DNA of 64,000 nt, from contig NZ_CP118527.1 of NCBI RefSeq assembly GCF_028885415.1, positions 2,232,001-2,296,000 of the forward strand, given 5' to 3'. The position numbers were made by a program, and so were the translations under genes. The notes below the pieces were generated by a model. It searched no databases. It was not told where the DNA came from and saw only the letters and a list, made by a program, of their open reading frames with translations. Below are positions 34,441 through 42,743 of this stretch, one piece after another. Numbering within the stretch: the first letter of the stretch is position 1; each line of letters opens with the position of its first letter. This DNA is from Streptomyces coeruleorubidus (GTDB taxonomy: Bacteria > Actinomycetota > Actinomycetes > Streptomycetales > Streptomycetaceae).

Positions 34441-34456
34441 GTTCGATATACTGAAC
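34441..34456. promoter_or_regulatory. Palindrome in divergent dehydrogenase/IclR promoter region
   Basis: GTTCGATATACTGAAC is an imperfect 16-bp palindrome (half-sites GTTCGATA and, reversed, GTTCAGTA). It is centred between the divergent start codons at 34387 and 34520. IclR-family operators are short AT-rich palindromes of this type, so it is a candidate autoregulatory operator. Confidence 0.5.
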
Positions 34457-34519
34457 GCTGTCTCTGATGATGAATATGCTGTGGAGACTATTTCCCGTCG
34501 AACGAAGGGGTCAAGGGCG

Positions 34520-35293
34520 ATGTCGGCTGGCGAGACGGGCGGCGGGGCGCAGGTCAAGTCCGCGGTAAGAACGGTTGAACTGCTCGAATACTTCGCCGGG
34601 CGTCCCGGTATGCACTCCCTCGCGGCGGTCCAGGAGGCCGTCGGCTACCCCAAGTCCAGTCTCTACATGCTGCTCCGCACGCTCGTCGAGCTGGGCTGGG
34701 TGGAGACGGACGCGACGGGCACGCGGTACGGCATCGGCGTGCGGGCCCTGCTGGTCGGCACCTCCTACATCGACGGCGACGAGGTCGTGGCGGCGGCCCG
34801 GCCCACCCTTGACCGGCTCTCGGACGACACGACCGAGACGATCCACCTCGCCCGCCTCGACGGCACGAACGTCGTCTACCTCGCCACCCGCCAGTCGCAG
34901 CACTACCTGCGTCCCTTCACCCGGGTCGGCCGCCGCCTGCCCGCGCACTCCACGTCCCTCGGCAAGGCGCTGCTGAGCACCTACTCGGACGAGCAGGTCC
35001 GCAAGATGCTCCCGGAGACGCTGCCCGCGCTGACCGAGAACACGATCACCGACCGCGAGAAGCTCATCGAGGAGCTGCACCAGGTCCGGGAGCAGGGCTT
35101 CGCCGTGGACCGCGAGGAGAACACGCTGGGGCTGCGCTGCTTCGGCGTGGCCATTCCGTACCGCACGCCGGCGCGGGACGCCATCAGCTGCTCGGTGCCG
35201 GTGGCCCGGCTGACCCCGGCGCACGAACAGCTCGTGAAGGACGCGCTGTTCGACGCGCGGGACCGGCTGACACTGGCCACCCGTAGGCTCTGA
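34520..35293 (+). CDS. IclR family transcriptional regulator
   Basis: A 257-aa IclR protein. The N-terminal winged helix-turn-helix is VKSAVRTVELLEYFAGRPGMHSLAAVQEAVGYPKSSLYMLLRTLVELGWVE, and the C-terminal effector domain includes GRRLPAHSTSLGKALLS and GFAVDREENTLGLRCFGVAIPY. ATG 34520 has AAGGGG upstream; the frame is open further 5' but without similarity. It is divergent from a ketoglutarate-semialdehyde-type dehydrogenase and so likely controls sugar-acid catabolism. A palindrome at 34441 is a possible operator. Confidence 0.92.
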   Translation: MSAGETGGGAQVKSAVRTVELLEYFAGRPGMHSLAAVQEAVGYPKSSLYMLLRTLVELGWVETDATGTRYGIGVRALLVGTSYIDGDEVVAAARPTLDRLSDDTTETIHLARLDGTNVVYLATRQSQHYLRPFTRVGRRLPAHSTSLGKALLSTYSDEQVRKMLPETLPALTENTITDREKLIEELHQVREQGFAVDREENTLGLRCFGVAIPYRTPARDAISCSVPVARLTPAHEQLVKDALFDARDRLTLATRRL

Positions 35294-35296
35294 GGC

Positions 35297-35767
35297 ATGA
35301 ACGTCGAGCTGCGCCAGGTCCACGACAGCGATCTGCCGGTCTTCTTCCGGCAGATGAACGACCCCGAGGCTCTCCACATGGCGGCCTTCGCCCCCAAGGA
35401 CCCGGCCGACCGGGACGCCTTCGACGCCCACTGGGCCCGGATCCGGTCCTCCGCCGACGTGGTCCGCACGGTGCTGGCCGACGGTGACGTGGTCGGCAGC
35501 GCGGCGGTGTACGGGGTGCCGGGCGAACGCGAGGTGACGTACTGGGTCGACCGCGCGTACTGGGGGAAGGGCATCGCCACGGCGGCCCTGCGGGCGCTGC
35601 TGACGGAGGTGCCCGAGCGGCCCCTGTACGCCCGGGCGGCGTCGGACAACGCGGGCTCACTGCGCGTACTGGACAAGTGCGGGTTCCGTGCCGTCGCGAC
35701 GGCCAGCGGGTACGCCAACGCGCGGGGCGCGGAGATCGAGGAGACCGTTCTGATCCTGGAGGGCTGA
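35297..35767 (+). CDS. GNAT family N-acetyltransferase (RimJ/RimL-like)
   Basis: A 156-aa acetyltransferase of the RimJ/RimL-type GNAT group. The acetyl-CoA loop is YWVDRAYWGKGIATAALRALL and the C-terminal motif is ASDNAGSLRVLDKCGFRAVATA. The substrate is unknown. It starts 3 bp after the IclR stop, in the same direction, probably cotranscribed. The 99-bp gap after it is a C-rich pyrimidine tract with no coding signal. Confidence 0.87.
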   Translation: MNVELRQVHDSDLPVFFRQMNDPEALHMAAFAPKDPADRDAFDAHWARIRSSADVVRTVLADGDVVGSAAVYGVPGEREVTYWVDRAYWGKGIATAALRALLTEVPERPLYARAASDNAGSLRVLDKCGFRAVATASGYANARGAEIEETVLILEG

Positions 35768-35866
35768 GCGACAGCCCCCCGCCTCCCCCCCTCCCCCCCG
35801 TCCGGCGGAGGCGGATCGTCGTCGCGCAGGAGGTGCGCCCGGTCTCCCCCGCGGGAGCCTGATCGC

Positions 35867-36871
35867 ATGACGCAGTCGATCGCTCCCCTCACCGCTCCCC
35901 GCCCCGCCGTCCCTCTCAGCCGCCCCCGGCGCGTCCTGCGCGCCGTCGCCGTCCTCTCGTGCGTGCCGTACCTCGGGCTCAAGGCCGCCTGGATCGCCGG
36001 GAGCCACGTCGGCATCCCCGAGGGGAGCGGACTGCTCGACGACCGGGTGGGCATGGCCGTGATCAACGGTCTCTCCGTGCTGCTGGACAGCGCGGTGATC
36101 GTGCTGGCGCTGGTACTGACCCGGCCGTGGGGGCTGCGGGTGCCCGCGTGGCTGCTGGCGTTCCCCGTGTGGGTCGCCACCGGGCTGCTCGCGCCGATCA
36201 TGGCCGGGTTCCCGGCGCAGCTGGTCTTGAAGGCGTTCGGAGGCGGTTCCGCGCCGGACCAGGACCGTGAGCCCTTCCTCCACGAGTGGGTGTTCACCGT
36301 GGTGTACACCGGGTTCATCCTCCAAGGGGCCGCCCTGGGCGCCCTGTTCGTGCTCTACGCCCGCGACCGCTGGGGGCACCTGTGGCGTGGGCGGGTGTGG
36401 GAGCTGCCCACGGGTGTCGTGGGGCCGGCGCACCGGGCTCTCGCCGTGGCGGCCGCCGTGCTCGCCCTGCTGCCGCTCACCCTCCACGTCCTCTGGGCCT
36501 GCGGCGGCACCGCCGGGCTCAGCGAGGGCCGGGCGGCGGACCGGGGCGGTGACATCTACGTCCTGGAAGCGGTGTACGCGCTGTTCCTCGTCGCGGCCGT
36601 CGCCGGCGGCTTCCTGCTGGCCTTCCGGCGCGGCCGGGCGCTGCCCGTGGCGGTGCCGCTCGGCCTGGCCTGGGTCGGCTCGGGTGCCGTCGCCTGCTGG
36701 GGCGGCTGGCTGTCGCTCGCCTCCCTCGGCGGCGTGCAGGACATCGCCGACCGTCCGACACCGCTGATGAGCCTCGCCTACGCTGGGCAGATGCTCGTCG
36801 GCTTCCTCGTCGCCGCCGTCGGCGTCTACTACTTCGCGGAGCGCTCGGCCAGGGCCGCACGGGGGGGGTGA
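35867..36871 (+). CDS. Hypothetical multi-pass membrane protein upstream of two-component system
   Basis: A 334-aa protein with about eight hydrophobic segments, for example VLRAVAVLSCVPYLGLKAAWI, LLDSAVIVLALVLTRPWGL, LLAFPVWVATGLLAPIMAG, ALAVAAAVLALLPLTLHVLWA, LEAVYALFLVAAVAGGFLLAF and MLVGFLVAAVGVYYFAERS. I recognise no function. GGGAG lies 9 nt before the ATG. Its stop overlaps the kinase start (GTGA) in a run of eight G residues, so it is translationally coupled to the kinase and may be an accessory sensor. Confidence 0.82.
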   Translation: MTQSIAPLTAPRPAVPLSRPRRVLRAVAVLSCVPYLGLKAAWIAGSHVGIPEGSGLLDDRVGMAVINGLSVLLDSAVIVLALVLTRPWGLRVPAWLLAFPVWVATGLLAPIMAGFPAQLVLKAFGGGSAPDQDREPFLHEWVFTVVYTGFILQGAALGALFVLYARDRWGHLWRGRVWELPTGVVGPAHRALAVAAAVLALLPLTLHVLWACGGTAGLSEGRAADRGGDIYVLEAVYALFLVAAVAGGFLLAFRRGRALPVAVPLGLAWVGSGAVACWGGWLSLASLGGVQDIADRPTPLMSLAYAGQMLVGFLVAAVGVYYFAERSARAARGG

Positions 36872-38157
36872 GACGGGCCGCCCGGTCCCTGTTCGGCCGG
36901 CGGGCCCGGCTGCGCTGGGTGCATCTGATCCTCGGCGGCGCGCTCGCCATGCCGTACGTCCTGGTCGGCTCGGTGATCATCGGTCCGGCCACCGGCGGCA
37001 CGGACGTCTTCGGGTCCCTTCCCCTGCAGCTCGCCTCCTTCGGAGTGGGACTGCCGCTCGCCGCCGTCACGTCCGTGTTCCCGCTGACCCGGCCGCTGGA
37101 GGCCGCCGCCGTGCGCTGGCTGTGCGGTGTCGACGCGGACCGGCTCGCCTTCGGACCGGCCCGGACCCGGGGCGAGAAGGGCCGTACGGCGGGCTGGTTC
37201 ACGCTGCATCTCGGGATCGGCGGGATCATCGCCGGGATGTCGCTGGCCGTGCCGCCGTTCGCCACCGTACTGATCCTGCTGCCGGTCTCGGCGGGACTGG
37301 GCGGCACCGGGCTCGGGCTGCCCCACGTCTTCGACCACCTCTGGGCGCTCGCGCTCGCGCCGGTCGCGGGCGCGGCGATGCTCGTCGCCCTCGCCGGCTG
37401 CGCGGCCGGCAGCGGTGCGCTGCTGGCCCGCTGGGCGCCCGCGCTGCTCGGCCCGTCTCCCGAGGGCCGGCTCGCGGCCGCCGAGGCACGCGCCGCCGAC
37501 CTGGCCGTACGCAACCGGCTGGCGCGGGAGCTGCACGACTCGGTCGGGCATGCGCTGAGCGCCGTCACCCTCCAGGCGAGCGCTGCGCGGCGGGTCCTCG
37601 ACTCCGACCCGGAGTTCGTCCGCGAGGCCCTCGCCGCGATCGAGGACACGACCCGGCGCACCGTCGGCGAACTCGACGCCGTGCTGGGCGTGTTGCGCGA
37701 GGGCGACGCCCCCGGCACGGCCCCGGCGCCGACCCTCGCGGCCGACCTCGACGGTCTGCTGTCCCGGACCCGGGCGGGCGGAGCCCGCGTGTCCGCCACG
37801 GTCGACGCCGACCCGGAGTCCCTGCCCCCGCTGCTGTCGCGCGAGGGCTACCGGATCGTGCAGGAGGGGCTGAGCAACGCCCTCAGGCACGCGGGCGACC
37901 GGGTCGCCGTGGACGTGCGGATCGCGGTGGCGGACGGGGATCTGGAGATCACCGTGGAGAACCCGGTCACCGGCCCCGCGACGGTCACCGGCCCCACGCC
38001 CTCCCGCCCCGGCGGCGGCCACGGGCTGCGCGGTATCGCGGACCGGGTCAGGCTGCTGGGCGGGACCATGACGGCCGGCCCGGCCGCCGGATCGTCCGGA
38101 CCGGCCGGGGAGACCTGGCGGCTGCACGTATGTCTGCCGACGAAAGGACCCGCATGA
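36868..38157 (+). CDS. Two-component sensor histidine kinase (NarL/DesK-type)
   Basis: A 429-aa HisKA_3 kinase. Four or five membrane segments occupy residues about 15-200. The phosphoacceptor is in RNRLARELHDSVGHALSAVTLQASAARRVL (His near 223), and the ATPase domain has EGYRIVQEGLSNALRHAG (N-box) and GGGHGLRGIADRVRLLGG (G-box). It would phosphorylate the regulator encoded immediately downstream (ATGA overlap). The GTG start lies at the end of a G8 tract. The signal is not evident; there is no large extracellular domain, so membrane or lipid-state sensing is possible. Confidence 0.92.
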   Translation: MRRAARSLFGRRARLRWVHLILGGALAMPYVLVGSVIIGPATGGTDVFGSLPLQLASFGVGLPLAAVTSVFPLTRPLEAAAVRWLCGVDADRLAFGPARTRGEKGRTAGWFTLHLGIGGIIAGMSLAVPPFATVLILLPVSAGLGGTGLGLPHVFDHLWALALAPVAGAAMLVALAGCAAGSGALLARWAPALLGPSPEGRLAAAEARAADLAVRNRLARELHDSVGHALSAVTLQASAARRVLDSDPEFVREALAAIEDTTRRTVGELDAVLGVLREGDAPGTAPAPTLAADLDGLLSRTRAGGARVSATVDADPESLPPLLSREGYRIVQEGLSNALRHAGDRVAVDVRIAVADGDLEITVENPVTGPATVTGPTPSRPGGGHGLRGIADRVRLLGGTMTAGPAAGSSGPAGETWRLHVCLPTKGPA

Positions 38158-38816
38158 CCCGCCCGACACCGATCCGTGTCGTCCTCGCCGACGACGAGCG
38201 CATGGTCCGCACCGCACTGCGGGCCATCCTCTCCGCCGAGCCGGACCTGGAGGTGGTGGGCGAGGCGGCCACCGGCGCCGAGGCCGTGTCGGTCGTCCGG
38301 GACCTGCGGCCGGACGTCGTCCTCATGGACGTCCGCATGCCGGAGATCGACGGCATCCGCGCCACCGAGCAGATCCTCGCCACCCTGGACGAGCCGCCCA
38401 GGATCGTCGTCGTGACGACCTTCGAGAACGACTCCTACGTGTACGACGCGCTGCGCGCCGGAGCCGCCGGGTTCCTGCTGAAGCGGGCGGACGCCGACGC
38501 GCTCGTGCAGGCGGTCCGGCTGGTGGCGCGCAGCGACAGTCTGCTGTTCCCGGCGGCCGTCCGCACCCTCGCGACCGAGCACGCACGCGCGCACCCGGCG
38601 CCGCCCGCGTGGGTGGCGAAGCTCACGGGACGCGAGCGGGAGGTGCTGCGGCACATGGCGGAGGGGCTGACCAACGCGGAGATCGCCCGCCGGATGGAGG
38701 TCGGCCCCGCCACGGTGAAGTCGCACGTGGCGGCGGTGCTGGCCAAGACGGGCACCCGGGACCGTACGCAGGCGGTCATCGCGGCGTACGAGGCGGGCTT
38801 TCTGAACGCCGGATGA
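38154..38816 (+). CDS. LuxR/NarL-type response regulator
   Basis: A 220-aa regulator. The receiver domain has acidic residues in VVLADDERMV, the phosphorylated Asp59 in VVLMDVRMPEIDG, and the Thr/Lys switch in VVTTFENDSYVYDALRAGAAGFLLKRA. The C-terminal LuxR helix-turn-helix is LTGREREVLRHMAEGLTNAEIARRMEVGPATVKSHVAAVLAKTGTRDRTQAV. Coupled to the kinase by an ATGA overlap. A terminator-like hairpin follows 17 bp after its stop. Confidence 0.94.
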   Translation: MTRPTPIRVVLADDERMVRTALRAILSAEPDLEVVGEAATGAEAVSVVRDLRPDVVLMDVRMPEIDGIRATEQILATLDEPPRIVVVTTFENDSYVYDALRAGAAGFLLKRADADALVQAVRLVARSDSLLFPAAVRTLATEHARAHPAPPAWVAKLTGREREVLRHMAEGLTNAEIARRMEVGPATVKSHVAAVLAKTGTRDRTQAVIAAYEAGFLNAG

Positions 38817-38833
38817 GAAAACCGGACGAGCTA

Positions 38834-38860
38834 GGCCGGGCGGGAACGATCCGCCCGGCC
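38834..38860 (+). terminator. Terminator-like hairpin after response regulator gene
   Basis: A perfect 10-bp stem, GGCCGGGCGG (38834-38843) with CCGCCCGGCC (38851-38860), is flanked by a further GGACGAG/CTCGTCC pairing. It lies only 20 nt before the PBP start codon, leaving little space for a PBP promoter. Confidence 0.75.
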
Positions 38861-38880
38861 TCGCTCGTCCTCAGTTCGGG

Positions 38881-40338
38881 ATGAACAAGACGATCAGGCG
38901 CGCATCGGTCTTCGCGCTGCTGCTGGTGTTCGCTCTGCTGGTCAGGGCGACCTGGGTGCAGTTCTACGAGGGCCAGGCGCTCGCAGACGACAAGGACAAC
39001 CGGCGGAACGCCATCGAGACGTACTCGGCGCCGCTCGGGAACATCATCGTGGGCGGCCGGTCGGTCACCGGCTCGGCCCCGACGAAGACTGGCGACCTCA
39101 AGTACAAGCGCACGTACACGGACGGCGAGCTGTACGCGGCGGTGACGGGCTACGCGTCGCAGGCGTACGCGCCGACCCAGCTGGAGGGAATCTACGCCGA
39201 CCTGCTCAACGGCACGGACAGCCGGCTGAAGTCCGTGATGGACACCATCACCAACCAGCGGGCCGACCCGGGCAACGTGGTCACGACGATCGACCCGGAC
39301 GTGCAGAAGGCGGCGCTGGACGCGCTCGGCGACAAGAAGGGCGGGGCCGTCGCCATCGACCCGAAGACCGGGAAGATCCTGGCGGTCGTGTCGACGCCGT
39401 CGTACGACCCCTCGTCGCTGACCGACGCCAACACGGCGGGGGCGGCCTGGAAAAAGCTCACGGCGGACCCGGAGAAGCCGCTGGTCAACCGCGCGCTTCG
39501 GCAGCCGCTGCCGCCGGGTTCGACGTTCAAACTGGTCGTGGCGGCCGCCGCACTGGAGGACGGGCTGTACTCGTCGGTGGACGAGAAGACCGCCAGCCCC
39601 GACCCGTACACCCTGCCGGGCACCAGCCGGGACCTGTCGAACGAGAACCCGAACGCGCCCTGCACGAACGCCACGATCCGTACGGCGTTGGAGTACTCGT
39701 GCAACAACGTCTTCGCGAAGATGGCCGTCCAGCTGGGCCAGGACAAGGTGAAGGCGATGGCCGAGAAGTTCGGCTTCAACGACGACAAGCTGGACGTGCC
39801 GGTGCGGGCCTACACGAGCGTGTACCCCTCGGACATGTACCCGTCGCAGACGGCCCTGACGGGCATCGGCCAGTTCGACGTCACCGCGACGCCGCTCCAG
39901 ATGGCCATGGTGTCGGCGGCCATAGCCAACGGCGGCAAGCTGGTTTCGCCGCATATGGTTTCGCAGATCACCAACAGCGGTGGTGATGTGTTGCAGGACT
40001 ACGACGACGAGGCGGGCTCGAAGGAGATCGTCAGCTCATCGACCGCCGAGCAGTTGCAGTCGGCGATGCAGACGGTCGTGGACCAGGGCACGGGCACGAA
40101 CGCCCAGGTCCCGGGCGCGACCGTGGGCGGCAAGACGGGTACGGCGCAGCACGGCGAGAACAACAGCCAGGTGCCGTACGCCTGGTTCACCTCGTACGGG
40201 AAGTCCGACTCCTCGGGCAAGGAGGTCGCCGTGGCGGTCGTCGTCGAGCAGTCGAACGCGGCCCGCTCGGAGGTCAGCGGCAACGGCCTGGCGGCGCCGG
40301 TCGCCAAGGCGATGATGGAAGCGGCGCTGAAGGACTGA
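38881..40338 (+). CDS. Penicillin-binding transpeptidase (class B PBP)
   Basis: A 485-aa peptidoglycan transpeptidase. A single N-terminal membrane anchor (residues about 8-24) is followed by a dimerisation region and the transpeptidase domain. The motifs are STFK (near 213, PPGSTFKLV), SCN (near 272, EYSCNNVF) and KTG (near 418, GGKTGTAQ). It crosslinks cell-wall stem peptides outside the membrane and is probably related to PbpA/FtsI-like proteins of Streptomyces. No partner SEDS gene adjoins it. There is no clear ribosome site; the start is fixed by the family N-terminus MNKTIRRASVFALLL. Confidence 0.92.
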   Translation: MNKTIRRASVFALLLVFALLVRATWVQFYEGQALADDKDNRRNAIETYSAPLGNIIVGGRSVTGSAPTKTGDLKYKRTYTDGELYAAVTGYASQAYAPTQLEGIYADLLNGTDSRLKSVMDTITNQRADPGNVVTTIDPDVQKAALDALGDKKGGAVAIDPKTGKILAVVSTPSYDPSSLTDANTAGAAWKKLTADPEKPLVNRALRQPLPPGSTFKLVVAAAALEDGLYSSVDEKTASPDPYTLPGTSRDLSNENPNAPCTNATIRTALEYSCNNVFAKMAVQLGQDKVKAMAEKFGFNDDKLDVPVRAYTSVYPSDMYPSQTALTGIGQFDVTATPLQMAMVSAAIANGGKLVSPHMVSQITNSGGDVLQDYDDEAGSKEIVSSSTAEQLQSAMQTVVDQGTGTNAQVPGATVGGKTGTAQHGENNSQVPYAWFTSYGKSDSSGKEVAVAVVVEQSNAARSEVSGNGLAAPVAKAMMEAALKD

Positions 40339-40374
40339 ACCTCCGCCGCACGAAAGCCGTCTCTACAGACAGAT

Positions 40375-40404
40375 GGGCCGCCCCCTTCCCCCCGGGGGCG
40401 GCCC
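40375..40404. terminator. Bidirectional terminator between PBP and NCS2 permease genes
   Basis: The 11-bp stem GGGCCGCCCCC (40375-40385) with GGGGGCGGCCC (40394-40404) lies between the convergent genes, 36 bp after one stop and 6 bp from the other. It is a typical shared terminator. Confidence 0.8.
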
Positions 40405-40410
40405 TTCGCG

Positions 40411-41868
40411 CTACTTGGCTCCCAGGAGCTGCTCGATCGGGTCGATCGCGAAGTACACGAGGAACAGCGCCGAGGTCCCCCACAGCAGCCAGTGGACCTC
40501 CTTGGCCTTGCCGAGCACGGTCTTGATGACGACGTAGGCGAGGAAGCCGGCGCCGATGCCGTTGGTGATGGAGTAGGTGAACGGCATCACCGCGATGGTG
40601 AGGAACGCGGGGATGGCGATGTCGTAGCGGTCCCAGTCGATGTGCTTGACCTGGGTCATCATCAGGAAGCCGACGGCGACCAGGGCGGGGGCGGCCGCCT
40701 GGAGCGGGACGATGGTGAGCAGCGGGGTCAGGAACAGCGCCAGGCCGAACAGGCCGCCGGTGACCAGGTTGGAGAAGCCGGTGCGCGAGCCCTCGCCGAC
40801 GCCGGCCGCGGACTCGATGTAGGAGGTCGCCGAGGAGGCCGAGGCCGCGCCGCCCGCGACCGCCGCGGCACCGTCGATCAGCAGCACCCGGCCGAGGTTC
40901 GGGACCTTGCCCTCCTCGTCGAGCAGGCCGGCCTCGGCGCTGATGCCGACGACCGTGCCCATGGTGTCGAAGAAGTCGGACAGGATCAGGGTGAAGACCA
41001 GCAGGACGACGGTGATGACGCCGACGCCGGGCGCGCTGAAGGCGCCGAACAGGTCGAAGTCGCCGATGAGTCCGAAGTCGGGGGCGTCGACGAGCTTGTC
41101 GGGCCAGGACGGTGTGGTCAGGCCCCAGCTCTTGATGTCGGCTGTGGAGTTGATCACTATCGCCAGCGCCGTCATGGTGACGATGCTGATCAGGATGGCG
41201 CCCTTGACCTTGCGGGCGAGCAGGCCGATCGTCAGCAGAACGCCGAGGCAGAAGACGAGAATCGGCCAGCCGGTGAGCGTTCCCGTGCCGCCCAGCTGAA
41301 CCGGCACGGTGGTGTTCGCGGCGTCCGGGATGCGGGTGACGAACCCGGCGTCGACGAAGCCGATGAAGGCGATGAACAGGCCGATGCCGACGCTGATCGC
41401 CTGCTTGAGCGGCTGGGGTATGGCGTGCATGACGGCCTCGCGCAGACCGGTCACCACGAGCACGCAGATCAGCAGGCCTTCGAGGACGATCAGGCCCATC
41501 GCGTCGTCCCAGCTCATCAGCGGGGCGATCTGGAAGGCGACCACGGCGTTCAGGCCGAGTCCGGCGGCGAGCGCGAGGGGCAGGTTGCCGCCCACGCCCA
41601 TGATGATCGTCATGACCGCGGCCACCAGGGCGGTGGCGGTGGTGAGTTGGACGGCGTCCAGCTGGTGCCCGAACTTGTCCTTCGCGCTGCCCAGGATGAT
41701 GGGATTCAGGACAAGGATGTAGGCCATCGTGAAGAACGTGGCGAAGCCGCCGCGTATCTCACGGCCGAAGGTGGATCCCCGCTCGGAGATCTTGAAGAAC
41801 CGGTCGACGCTGTTCACCGCGGGTGGTGCGGCGTCGGGCCGGTCGGCCACCTTCTGCGATTCGGACAT
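40411..41868 (-). CDS. NCS2 family purine permease (AzgA-like)
   Basis: A 485-aa transporter with about 12-14 helices. The N-terminal signature is STFGREIRGGFATFFTMAYILVLNPIILG, with LPLALAAGLGLNAVVAFQIAP and FDTMGTVVGISAEAGLLDEEGKVPNLGRVLLIDGAAA further on. This pattern fits the AzgA guanine/hypoxanthine/adenine branch of nucleobase:cation symporters. It imports purine bases across the cytoplasmic membrane. ATG 41868 has GAGGAG 8 nt upstream. No purine riboswitch is recognisable in the leader. Confidence 0.92.
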   Translation of the reverse strand: MSESQKVADRPDAAPPAVNSVDRFFKISERGSTFGREIRGGFATFFTMAYILVLNPIILGSAKDKFGHQLDAVQLTTATALVAAVMTIIMGVGGNLPLALAAGLGLNAVVAFQIAPLMSWDDAMGLIVLEGLLICVLVVTGLREAVMHAIPQPLKQAISVGIGLFIAFIGFVDAGFVTRIPDAANTTVPVQLGGTGTLTGWPILVFCLGVLLTIGLLARKVKGAILISIVTMTALAIVINSTADIKSWGLTTPSWPDKLVDAPDFGLIGDFDLFGAFSAPGVGVITVVLLVFTLILSDFFDTMGTVVGISAEAGLLDEEGKVPNLGRVLLIDGAAAVAGGAASASSATSYIESAAGVGEGSRTGFSNLVTGGLFGLALFLTPLLTIVPLQAAAPALVAVGFLMMTQVKHIDWDRYDIAIPAFLTIAVMPFTYSITNGIGAGFLAYVVIKTVLGKAKEVHWLLWGTSALFLVYFAIDPIEQLLGAK

Positions 41869-42067
41869 GACTGGTGCTCCTCGGTGCCTGGGTGATCGGT
41901 GTGCGGATGCTGGCTGGATTGTTCCCGTGTTGAACCACGTTCAGGTTTTCTTCGTGTTACGGAATCAGAGTCCGGCCCGCCATACGCCGTTCGAAGCTCC
42001 GTACGAACCATCCTGAGAACGCTGCTACGCTTCCCGATCTCGTCCGGACCTCCCCCGGATGATCACA

Positions 42068-42083
42068 TGTCATCTACATGACA
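42068..42083. promoter_or_regulatory. Perfect inverted repeat upstream of sigma factor gene
   Basis: TGTCAT-CTAC-ATGACA is a perfect 6-bp inverted repeat within the 269-bp divergent region between the NCS2 permease gene and the sigma factor. A second inverted pair, GTTCG..CGAAC, lies near 41990-42007. Either could be an operator; neither is assigned to a known regulator. Confidence 0.35.
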
Positions 42084-42137
42084 CTCACCGGGCCCCCGGC
42101 CGGGAGTGCCCGAAGCCGCTGCGAGGAGAGGTCGCCC

Positions 42138-42743
42138 GTGGGCACAGTCGTCGACGACGCCGCCTCCGTGGAGTTCCACGCCTTCTTCGAGCGTCACTAC
42201 GCCGAGCTGTCCCGCCTGGCCTACCTGCTGACGGGCGAGTCGGACACCGCCGACGACCTGGCGGCGGACGCGTTGCTGGCGCTGTGGCACCGCTGGGACC
42301 GGGTGCGCGCGGCCGACCATCCGGCGGCGTACGCGCGCGGTGTGGTCGCCAACCTGGCCCGCAGCCGGATCCGCAGCGCCGTGCGGGAGCGGCGGCGCAT
42401 CGCCCTGTTCTGGTCGCAGCGCGAGGAGAACACCGAGAACCCGGACGTCGCGGGCGTGGTCGACGTCCAGGAGGCGTTGCGCAGGCTGCCGTTCCGCAAG
42501 CGGGCCTGTGTGGTGCTGCGGCACGCGTTCGACCTCTCGGAGAAGGACACCGCACTCGCCCTCGGCGTCTCGGTGGGTACGGTGAAGAGCCAGACCTCCA
42601 AGGGAATGGCCGAACTCCAGCGGTTGCTGGGCACACGGGGAGTACCGCAGCGGATGCACGCGGCGGTGGGCGCTCCCCAGTGCTCGCCGGTCGTGGAAAG
42701 CTTGCGGACGCGCACCGGTGAGGGCGGAGGAAGGGACCGATGA
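42138..42743 (+). CDS. SigE/ECF-type RNA polymerase sigma factor
   Basis: A 201-aa sigma-70 family protein. Region 2 is FHAFFERHYAELSRLAYLLTGESDTADDLAADALLALWHRWDRV..YARGVVANLARSRIR, and region 4 is LRRLPFRKRACVVLRHAFDLSEKDTALALGVSVGTVKSQTSKGMAELQRLLG. GTG 42138 is preferred because GAGGAGAGG lies just upstream and conserved sequence begins soon after; an ATG at 42078 has no ribosome site. The downstream coupled gene (ATGA) encodes a single-pass membrane protein, likely its regulator. A pectate lyase gene follows. Confidence 0.9.
   Translation: MGTVVDDAASVEFHAFFERHYAELSRLAYLLTGESDTADDLAADALLALWHRWDRVRAADHPAAYARGVVANLARSRIRSAVRERRRIALFWSQREENTENPDVAGVVDVQEALRRLPFRKRACVVLRHAFDLSEKDTALALGVSVGTVKSQTSKGMAELQRLLGTRGVPQRMHAAVGAPQCSPVVESLRTRTGEGGGRDR

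Noticed and set aside
41869..42137. Purine riboswitch ahead of the NCS2 permease gene
   Set aside because: No conserved purine-aptamer core is recognisable in the leader; only unassigned inverted repeats are seen.
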